From Candidatus Omnitrophica bacterium CG02_land_8_20_14_3_00__42_8 (GTDB taxonomy: Bacteria; Omnitrophota; Gorgyraeia; Gorgyraeales; Gorgyraeaceae): a stretch of DNA of 5,540 bases. Location: the NCBI GenBank assembly GCA_002780805.1, contig PEUD01000129.1, positions 1 through 5,540 of the forward strand. Direction: 5' to 3'. Each line of letters opens with the position of its first letter. The stretch's first letter is position 1. Positions 1-5,540 of this stretch are shown here, in pieces. The notes under the pieces were generated by a model. The model was not told the DNA's origin and ran no database searches. It was given only the letters and a program-made list of their open reading frames with translations. The position numbers were made by a program, and so were the translations under genes.

Positions 1-84
1 TAGATTAATAACCTGCTTATTTTTTGCGTCATCTGAAACTATCGTTTCAATATAAGAACGCGTCCTTCCTTTATTATCATAACC
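1..84 (-). repeat. Start of a fourth higher-order unit, cut by the window edge
   Basis: Residues 1819-1846 begin again with GYDNKGR, the same seven residues that open unit 2, followed by a strand with Y at motif position 10 and I-V-S-D-D-A-K-N-K. This corresponds to T-F-S-D-E-A-N-D-K in unit 2. The array therefore continues to the left of position 1 and the protein does not end here. Confidence 0.8.
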
Positions 85-3000
85 GCTGCCTACAATAACA
101 GGATTGTTATCAACGCCAAGCACAACCACGCCAGAAGCATTCACATTATATAAAACAACTAATCTAACAGTCGTTGTGGTCTTGTCAAGTGCGGCGCCGC
201 TGTCTGACTTTGAATATTCTCTTGTTGAGGTAGTATATTTTTCTACTTGGCCAAGCGAGTTATATCTGCCGGCGCCTGTGGATTCTCTGGCGTCCCAAAT
301 CTCTCTTATCGCTTTATCTTCCGCATCATTGGAGATGTTTTCCTGCTGGTAATAATCTACGAGGCCTACTGAATTATAGTGAGTATCAAGGCGCGCTGTA
401 TTTGTAATTTTTTCAAGTAAGCCTGATCCTGACATACCAAATTCAACTGTATTGGTATGTAACCTTACAATTTGACCTAATTCATTATAATAATCCGCAT
501 CCCACGTTAACACTGTTTTGAGATCAGGCGTTGCATTGGAAACTGTCTCTTCTATATAATGTTTAAGCAAGCCTGTATTTGTATAAGAAATATCCCGTCT
601 TTTATTGGTTGTTGTTTTATCAAGTATAACTATATTATTTTCATCCTCTACCTTTGTATGAATAATTTCATTATATTTTATCAACTGGCCTAAATCATTA
701 TATGCGCCTGCTGTCCAATCCAAAGTGTCAACCTTGTCGCTTGCGGCATCGGAAACAGATGTTTGAATATAATGTGAAACCCTGCCAGCCAGATCATACT
801 CTGTAAGTATCCTTTTTATTTCATTGCGTAGATTAAATTGCGCGCCGTCTTTAAGTTTATCTTTCTCTATGCTAATCTGATGATATCCATATATCCTGCC
901 GGCTGGGTCATATTTCGTTGAAAGCATGTAAGAATCTGTTTTCTTATTATCGACATCTGTTGATTCTGACTTATCGCAGTATGAATAAAGGCGTCCGTAT
1001 ATATCATAACCGCTCTTTGTGCTGTCGGTAATTATTTCGCCGCCGGCTAACAGAGAATAAGAAGCAATGGTTCTTACTGTTGTTACTGTCTTGTCAAACG
1101 CGGCGCCATTGCCTGACTTTGAATATTCTCTTGTTGAGGTAGTATATTTTTCCACCTGGCCTATAGTGTTATATCTATCCGCATCCCATACTTCTTCTAC
1201 AGCTTTACCCTGAGCATCATTTGATATAGTTTCCTGTTTATAATGATCTATAAGGCCTACTGAATTATAATTAGTTTCAATGCGCGTTAGGTCTGTGATC
1301 TTAGACAGGTAGTTTCCGTTGTAACTGCCTTCTTCTCTGATATTGGTGCGGAATGTTAGAAGCTGACCAAGTGAATTGTATGATGCCGGTAGGTCTGCCC
1401 ACCACTTTTCAGTAGTAGTAAGCGCACTTGATGCGTCTTCTGACACAGAAATCTGGGTATAATATTTTAGAAGCCCTGTATTTGTATACTCTATATCAAA
1501 CCTGTGATTGTGAGTAATTGCGCCCAGGGAAACTTCACCCTGGGCAAAATCCTGAACATCTTCATAATAAGCCGTTAGCTGGCCTAAAAGATTATATTTT
1601 TCAGCGCGCCAGTTTATTATTTCTTTTTTAGCGCTTGCCGATTCGGTTGATGTTTCCTGCGTGTATAAATTTATTCTTCCTAATTTATCGTAATCTATAA
1701 GATGCCTGTAAACATTGGTCTCTAGATTAATCTCGGAACCGCTTATGGAAACACCCGTATCTATTGATTTCTGCCTATATTCACTCATCATTCCGAATTT
1801 ATTATAAACTGTATCAAAATGATAAACTGTCTTAGTTTTATCATTTGCTTCATCGGAAAAAGTCACATCTCTGTAAGAAACAAGCCTTCCTTTATTATCA
1901 TAGCCTGAACCTGTTACTACAGGCTCACCAACAAGTTTTAACGCAGGGTCAATCTGATATGTTGCAATATCCCTGATGGTTGTTGTTGTTTTGTCAAATG
2001 TAGCTCCATTGTCTAATTTTGAATATTCTCTTGTTGTGGTAGTATATTTTTCTATCTGGCCGAGTGAATTATATTTTCCTGCAGCTTTGAATTCCCTGGC
2101 GTCCCAAGTTTCTTCTATAGCCTTATCTACAGCATCATTGGATATAGTTTTCTGCTTGTAATAATCAATAAGGCCTAATGAATTATAGTGAGTTTCAAAA
2201 CGCGTTAAATCCGTGGTTTTGTTAAGCTGATTGGCTATATCTGCTCCAATCTCTAAAATATTTGTATGATATGACTCTATCTGGTTAAAAACATTATACT
2301 TGTCGGCATACCAATCCTCTTCCGTAAGCAGATTTGTGGACGCATCGGAATATGACTCCTGATGGTAAAAACTTATTTGGCCGTAGTCATTATAATTGAC
2401 TTGCGAACGCTTTGTATTTGTCTTTAAATTATACTTGTTGCCCCGCGTTAAAATGTCGATCTTAGTGACAACCTCTTCATAACCTCTCACCCTCTGGTTT
2501 GAATCGTAGTATATATTATTTTTCTCTGTTATAATTACAACATCTTCGGCTTCATCTGTACGCATCTCTTCGCAATAAGCTTTGACAGAACCAAATCCAC
2601 CATAAAGGGTTTTTGTCCTGACAACAGTTGTTGTTATGTCGAGTTCGGGTATCGAATTTCCTTCACTATCCAACCCGCTCTTATTTGTAGTATGGGTTAC
2701 CTGCTTATAGGCAAAACTTCTTCCTGATACATCATATCCGGCTTTTATCTGGTTTCCGGCTTCATCAAAAAGGCCGGCATGCCAGTCTATTTCAATATTC
2801 TTGTCAGGCGCATCGCCTGCCTGAACGCTGTCATGATAATAAACTGTTTGGGAAAGTTCATTGTAATCTATATTTGACCTATAAGTGATGTTCGTTAAAT
2901 CAAGGTCAACATTTCCATCACCGTCTTCATCGGCTTCAGTATATGTGCGGACAGATTCTTGATAGCTTCCGACATAACCCATCTCATTGTATCTTGCTCC

Positions 3001-5540
3001 TGTTCTTTTTGTAACTTCATGATAATCCAGGCTGCCGTCATTATTGATAGAAGTTATATGATCATCCTGTATATATTCTGAAAGCCTGGCAACGCTGTCA
3101 TAAATCATGTTTGAAAGTGTTCTTGTAGTAACAACTTCAGGTTTATCAGATGATTTGTTTGTCTCGACATATCCTATCATCTGGCCTAATGAATTATACC
3201 AACTGCGTATAAGCGTGCCGTCAATATCAAAATCGCCTATTTTACGTTCTGAGTAATTAAACCAATCTATCTCGCCTTCATCGTTTCTGCCGGTAACATG
3301 AGTATCTTCCTTAAATCCTACAATCAAACCATTTATATCATAACTTAAAACCCGCCAGTCAATATTTTTTCTAAGCTCTGTATCTGATGTGGTTATATAA
3401 TCATGATAGGCTATCATCTGATTCAGCCCGTTATACCTTATTGCGCTTCTTAATGTGGTTGTAGTTATATCAAGAGGGTTGCCATATTCATCTTCGCCTG
3501 ATGTTCTAAGATTCTCTTGGTATCCGGAATTCCTTCCCATGTCATCATAAGACATGCCTGAAACATCTTTGGTTGTCATCTTGCCCTGTACATCAACAGT
3601 AACTTCATGGTAAGAAAACAGCCTGTCCCTAGGATCATATTTCATATCAGACATATCTATGGTATTAATATTACCCGGCGCATCTGTTGAATGCACTGTC
3701 TGGCGATATGACCTGTTCTGGCCAAATCCATCATAATATGTTTCGGTTCTCACGGTTGTCTTGATTATCTCCAATGCCATAGCGCGTTTCGGATTGCCAT
3801 TTTCATCTATCTCGAAAACAACACCTGGAGTATCCAATGTAACAAATACCAAATGCCCATCTTCATCAAGCGCGTTATAAAGCTCCTCGCCATCTATGTT
3901 TTGCGCGTAAATAAAATCACCTGTAGCCGGATCAATGCTAACCGAACGATCAACCTGCTTATAAGAATAAATACGGCCTGTCACATCATATCCTGAAAAC
4001 ACCCTGTTACCTGCCCCATCAAAAGACCCTGCTGTCCAATCTGTATATGTAAGTTTTCCCTGAGCATCGCTTGCACTTGACTGTTCTTTGTAATGGATCA
4101 TCTGGCCCAGGCTATTGAAATCTATCTCTGAACGCACTGTTGTCCTGATATACTCAAGCTCTGATGCGCCATCAGTGCCAGATGTCTCAGATTGGTTGAT
4201 ATATCCATCTATTTCGCTAATATAGAAAGTTTCGCCGTCTAAAATCAAAACACCTTTGTCTTCATACACTGCCGCATATTGGGTTATATCTTCAGAATAA
4301 TCAACATAAACACCCGGGTCATCCTTACTGACGCCTTTTACGTAATTATGCTGAACAAACTCGGCAATCCTGCCCCATGAATCATAAACTATTGAATCCA
4401 TATCTGTTCTGGTTATCTGTCCTGGAGCATCTGTTCCGGTTGACGTTTCAGAATATGAAAGCGCCTGGCCGTGCCTATTATACTGAGTTGCCAGGCGTTC
4501 TTCTGTAACATCAACTTCCATCCACACACCATCTGAATTACCTGATGTATGAGTATGTTTTGTATACCCATAGGCAAGGCCAGATTTATCATAAGACATG
4601 TTAGAATAAGTAATTTCCTTTGTAAGATCCGTATCAGATGTATTTATCGTGTCTTTATAGGAAACTACTTGCTCAATTGCATTATATATTGTATTACTTC
4701 TAACGATCTCTGTCTGTACCTGCATCAAGTTTCCAAATTCATCTTTACCTTCAATCATTTCTTTCTGCGAAAATCCTACAAGCCGTTTTTTGCCGTCATA
4801 GACCATATTCCATATATCCTTATTGGTCCTTACGCCATTAACATCTGTCTCGATCTGATGCGAACGCATAATAAGCCCTGAGGCATCATAGGAAATATTA
4901 GAAACTTCTCTTAATATCGGATTACCCGGTGTAGCAGAATCTGTTATTGTATCTCTGTAGCCTATAAGCCTGCCTGAAAGTGAATCATACTTCATGCCAG
5001 TTCTTACTGTCTGGATAATATGATCTACATCAAGGAAACCGTCATTATTTTCGTCTGACTGCTCTCTTATTATTTCTGTCTGGCCTATTATTTTACCGTT
5101 ATTATTAAAACTGTATTTAACAGATGTGTTTGTTGTGGTATCAAGAATATCCTCATATACGCCTGCCTCATCAAGCTGCCTGGCAGCCTTACGCATTGTT
5201 TCTTTATAACCCAAAGACCATCCCTTATCGTTAAATCCGGAAGCTATCCTCTTAAGTGTTTCTGTATAATCTATATCCTTACCGTAATTATCAGTGCCTG
5301 ATGTCTTTGTTGTTTCATCCACCTGATATAAACGGCCCAATGTATCATAAAGCATATTCTGGCCTATTTTTACAGTCACAATGCCCGGCATATCAGAAGA
5401 AGTCATTGTTTCTCTATAGCTTATAAGCTGGCTCTTGTCATTGTAACGGCCATCCTGCCACAAACGGATTGTTTTATTTCCAATCTGGTCTTTTATCTCT
5501 TCCTTATATCTTGTAATCCTCTCTAATGCGTCATAAGTGC
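1..5540 (-). CDS. Giant YD/RHS-like tandem-repeat protein, internal fragment open at both ends
   Basis: Reading the minus strand from 5538 to 1 gives 1,846 codons without a stop. Neither the true start nor the stop is in the window, and the in-frame Met codons lie inside repeats, so none is proposed as a start. I count 47 copies of a motif [YF]-[ND]-x-x-G-[RQL]-[LIVM]-x-x-Y, for example YNSLGQIEKY (residues 1156-1165) and YDKLGRINLY (1283-1292). Between motifs are short Thr/Ser-rich stretches, often with S-[DN]-D-A and then W-x-A just before the next motif. Only two cysteines occur (residues 989 and 1519), and there is no hydrophobic membrane segment. YD repeats of Rhs proteins, TcC toxins and teneurins build beta-strand shells outside the cell or around a toxin. 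By analogy this is probably an exported or surface protein, which is inference. The Rhs core end, a PAAR domain, a signal peptide and a toxin domain are not in the window. Its substrate or partner is unknown. It may instead be a separate Tyr-repeat family that only resembles YD repeats. Confidence 0.94.
85..1011 (-). repeat. Higher-order repeat unit 3 (residues 1510-1818, 8 motifs)
   Basis: A 309-residue unit with motifs at residues 1511, 1543, 1581, 1613, 1652, 1684, 1721 and 1759: YDIYGR, YDPAGR, YDLAGR, YNDLGQ, YTNTGL, YNELGQ, YNSVGL, YNSLGQ. It parallels unit 2 in order and spacing. It is longer mainly because of the linker K-V-E-D-E-N-N-I-V-I-L-D-K, the S-T-G-A-G insertion before YNSLGQ (also seen in unit 1 as F-K-A-A-G), and the stretch N-V-N-A-S-G-V-V before the boundary. 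The shared insertion shows that units 1 and 3 are closer to each other at that point than either is to unit 2, so the units have been mixed by recombination or one has lost a piece. Confidence 0.85.
204..243 (-). repeat. 40-bp perfect direct repeat, copy in unit 3
   Basis: These 40 bases are identical to 1113-1152, 909 bp (303 codons) away, and 37 of 40 match 2013-2052. They encode the strand K-Y-T-T-S-T-R-E-Y-S-K and one residue on each side. Silent positions are conserved as well as the protein, which points to a recent common origin or to homogenisation between units. Confidence 0.9.
1012..1905 (-). repeat. Higher-order repeat unit 2 (residues 1212-1509, 8 motifs)
   Basis: A 298-residue unit with motifs at residues 1213, 1245, 1283, 1315, 1351, 1387, 1424 and 1456, in the order YDNKGR, YNKFGM, YDKLGR, YNLLGQ, YTNTGL, YNSLGQ, YNSVGL, YNTIGQ. 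It matches unit 3 motif by motif, including the odd variant YTNTGLLK where T replaces N or D at position 2. The final quarter (T-I-S-N-D-A, V-W-D-A, QVEKYTTSTREYSKS) is nearly identical to unit 3, and its DNA at 1113-1152 matches 204-243 exactly. One of the two cysteines of the window is just beyond it, at the start of unit 3. Confidence 0.85.
1113..1152 (-). repeat. 40-bp perfect direct repeat, copy in unit 2
   Basis: Identical to 204-243. The third, slightly diverged copy at 2013-2052 lies exactly 900 bp (300 codons) away. All three copies sit in the same place in their units, after the last Y-N-x-x-G-Q motif. Confidence 0.9.
1906..2739 (-). repeat. Higher-order repeat unit 1 (residues 934-1211, 7 motifs)
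   Basis: First of three successive copies of a unit of about 300 residues, bounded by G-Y-D-x-x-G-R. Motifs start at residues 935, 979, 1011, 1049, 1081, 1118 and 1156. Its second half has the signature order shared by all three units: L-T-R-x-E-T-H-Y-N-S-[LV]-G-L, then K-T-I-S-N-D-A, then E-T-W-D-A, YNSLGQIEKYT, and T-R-E-Y-S-K followed by a run of Thr and I-R. It is shorter than units 2 and 3 and appears to lack one of their eight motifs. Its first half (Y-G-G-F-G-S, C-E-E-M) is the most divergent. Confidence 0.8.
2013..2052 (-). repeat. Diverged copy (37/40) of the 40-bp direct repeat in unit 1
   Basis: Differs from 1113-1152 at 2015, 2017 and 2037 only. The protein here reads K-Y-T-T-T-T-R-E-Y-S-K-L, so a change of Ser to Thr accounts for one difference. 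This copy is the outgroup to the identical pair in units 2 and 3. Confidence 0.85.
2905..2931 (-). other. Acidic D-x-D-x-D-G-x-x-D loop (possible Ca2+ site), residues 870-878
   Basis: DEDGDGNVD followed by L-D-L is the best match in the window to a D-x-D-x-D-G-x-x-D calcium loop (D870, D872, D874, G875, D878). The twelfth loop position is Leu rather than Glu, so it is not a full EF hand. It lies between the motifs at residues 850 and 892. Confidence 0.45.
3025..3051 (-). other. Acidic x-x-N-x-D-G-x-x-D loop, residues 830-838
   Basis: SINNDGSLD followed by Y-H-E gives N832, D834, G835, D838 and E841, which matches all but the first position of a 12-residue calcium loop (Ser instead of Asp). 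It occupies the same linker position, between two YD-like motifs, as the stronger loops at 2905-2931 and 5029-5055. Confidence 0.35.
3217..3234 (-). other. Acidic D-x-D-x-D-G loop, residues 769-774
   Basis: DFDIDG has Asp at positions 1, 3 and 5 followed by Gly, then T-L-I. The later acidic ligand is missing (Ile at position 9), so it may be only a turn. It follows a related acidic stretch, N-D-E-G-E-I-D, at residues 752-758. Confidence 0.3.
3784..3936 (-). other. Insertion within the repeat array, residues 535-585
   Basis: The gap from motif YDVTGR (residue 517) to YDGFGQ (residue 602) is 85 residues, about 45-50 more than usual. The extra segment is D-P-A-T-G-D-F-I-Y-A-Q, then NIDGEELYNALDEDGHLVFV, then TLDTPGVVFEIDENGNPKRA. 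It contains two acidic turns (D-E-D-G-H and D-E-N-G-N-P) flanked by hydrophobic strands, which suggests hairpins. YNALDEDG resembles a motif start but lacks the G-[RQ] end. No known domain is recognised. Confidence 0.5.
4201..4320 (-). other. Insertion within the repeat array, residues 407-446
   Basis: Between the motif YDSWGR (residue 385) and the motif FNSLGQ (residue 474) the normal 30-45 residue spacing is stretched to 89. The extra segment contains DPGVYVDYSEDITQY and then YEDKGVLILDGETFYI, and leads into a T-S-G-T-D linker. YEDKG may be a decayed motif, but it lacks the aromatic at position 10. The stretch G-V-L-I-L-D-G-E-T-F-Y-I looks like a beta hairpin. I do not recognise a domain. 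It could be an extended loop on the outside of a shell or the remains of one or two motifs. Confidence 0.5.
5029..5055 (-). other. Acidic D-x-N-x-D-G-x-x-D loop (possible Ca2+ site), residues 162-170
   Basis: The residues are DENNDGFLD, with D162, N164, D166, G167 and D170 in the spacing D-x-[DN]-x-D-G-x-x-D used by calcium loops of EF-hand, dockerin and thrombospondin type 3 repeats. It sits in the linker between motifs at residues 144 and 184. No helix pair typical of an EF hand is evident, so a lone loop between beta strands is more likely. Calcium binding is inference. Confidence 0.4.

Larger units (their letters stand above)
2740..3993 (-). repeat. Long repeat block from GYDVTGR to GYDVSGR (418 residues, 10 motifs)
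   Basis: Residues 516-933 run between two nearly identical junctions. Each junction has the order W-x-A-G-x-F-D-x-A-G-N, five residues, then G-Y-D-V-[TS]-G-R followed by an aromatic-rich strand and Y-K-Q-V (residues 501-529 and 919-947). Inside are motifs at residues 517, 602, 634, 664, 702, 733, 781, 813, 850 and 892. The block is longer than the three repeat units that follow it (278-309 residues). The excess is one insertion (3784-3936) plus several acidic loops. It may be an ancestral or independently expanded version of the same higher-order unit. Confidence 0.65.
3994..5540 (-). repeat. N-terminal-side diverged YD-like repeat array (13 motifs)
   Basis: Residues 1-515 carry motifs starting at residues 2, 32, 64, 102, 144, 184, 217, 247, 285, 316, 353, 385 and 474. 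Examples are YDALER, YNDKSQ, YDTLGR, YNRHGQ and YDSWGR. The glycine at motif position 5 is often replaced (E, S, K). One motif (YDSLSGR, residue 184) has one extra residue that shifts its register. The linkers alternate between an S-x-D-A/T-P-G type, as in GTDAPGQITRTDM, and an acidic T-S-G-x-D type, as in KTSGTDNYGKDIDY. Spacing is 30-42 residues apart from one gap of 89 residues that holds an insertion. I see no long nucleotide matches between copies, so this part looks older or less homogenised than the left end of the window. Confidence 0.8.

Noticed and set aside
104..352. Open frame of 82 codons on the + strand
   Set aside because: It lies antisense to repeat unit 3 and its peptide is just the complement of the repeat. 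A similar peptide appears opposite unit 1 at 1976-2161, as expected for an antisense image of a duplicated segment.
1978..1992. Short GTT run that could be a phase-variable microsatellite
   Set aside because: It is only a few units long and encodes a Thr run that other units encode with mixed codons. A trinucleotide change would not shift the frame.
204..2052. Regular direct repeats that might suggest a CRISPR array
   Set aside because: Copies are about 900 bp apart, lie inside a coding frame and encode the same protein strand; there are no short unique spacers.
1976..2161. Open frame of 61 codons on the + strand, similar to the one at 104-352
   Set aside because: The similarity comes from the underlying sense repeat; the frame has no ribosome site or independent support, while the minus frame is continuous through it.
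4549..4881. Open frame of 110 codons on the + strand, rich in Ile, Phe and Cys
   Set aside because: It overlaps well-formed YD-like motifs on the minus strand. Its odd composition is what antisense of a Tyr/Asp/Asn-rich protein gives, and no family is recognised.
1..5540. Rhs toxin with a variable C-terminal effector
   Set aside because: No end-of-core motif, protease site, toxin domain or immunity gene is in the window, so the toxin role cannot be supported from this stretch.

Overview
The whole window is the inside of a single very long protein-coding gene on the minus strand. I translated every minus-strand triplet in the frame whose + strand triplets begin at position 1. From 5538 down to 1 there are 1,846 sense codons and no stop, and the coding pattern runs off both edges. 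The gene therefore starts to the right of 5540 and ends to the left of 1. No other gene, RNA gene, mobile element, promoter or terminator could be supported. The + strand open frames are antisense shadows. Residues are numbered here from the right edge: residue n occupies + strand positions 5539-3n to 5541-3n.

The protein is almost pure tandem repeat. I count 47 copies of a tyrosine motif related to the YD/RHS repeat: aromatic, then N or D, two variable residues, usually G, then R, Q or L. It is followed by a hydrophobic residue and a second aromatic at motif position 10. Copies are mostly 30-45 residues apart, commonly 32 or 37-38. This is wider than in ordinary Rhs proteins as I recall them.

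Layout, from N-terminal (right) to C-terminal (left): 5540-3994 is a diverged array holding an insertion with little motif at 4201-4320. 3993-2740 is a long block with a second insertion (3784-3936) and several Asp/Asn/Gly-rich loops that resemble calcium-binding loops. 2739-85 holds three successive copies of a higher-order repeat of about 280-310 residues, and a fourth begins at 84-1. These left-hand copies are the most alike, with a 40-bp perfect match between two of them.

The protein is Thr/Ser/Asp/Tyr-rich, has only two cysteines in 1,846 residues, and shows no transmembrane stretch. This fits an exported or cell-surface repeat protein whose signal peptide, anchor or effector end lies outside the window. 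Rhs, Tc-toxin and teneurin YD repeats form large beta-strand shells, and a similar fold is a reasonable guess here.

The organism cannot be fixed. GC is roughly 40% or a little less by spot count, and a gene of at least 5.5 kb made of YD-like repeats suggests a bacterium. Uncultured lineages known for giant genes, such as Omnitrophota, are a low-confidence possibility.
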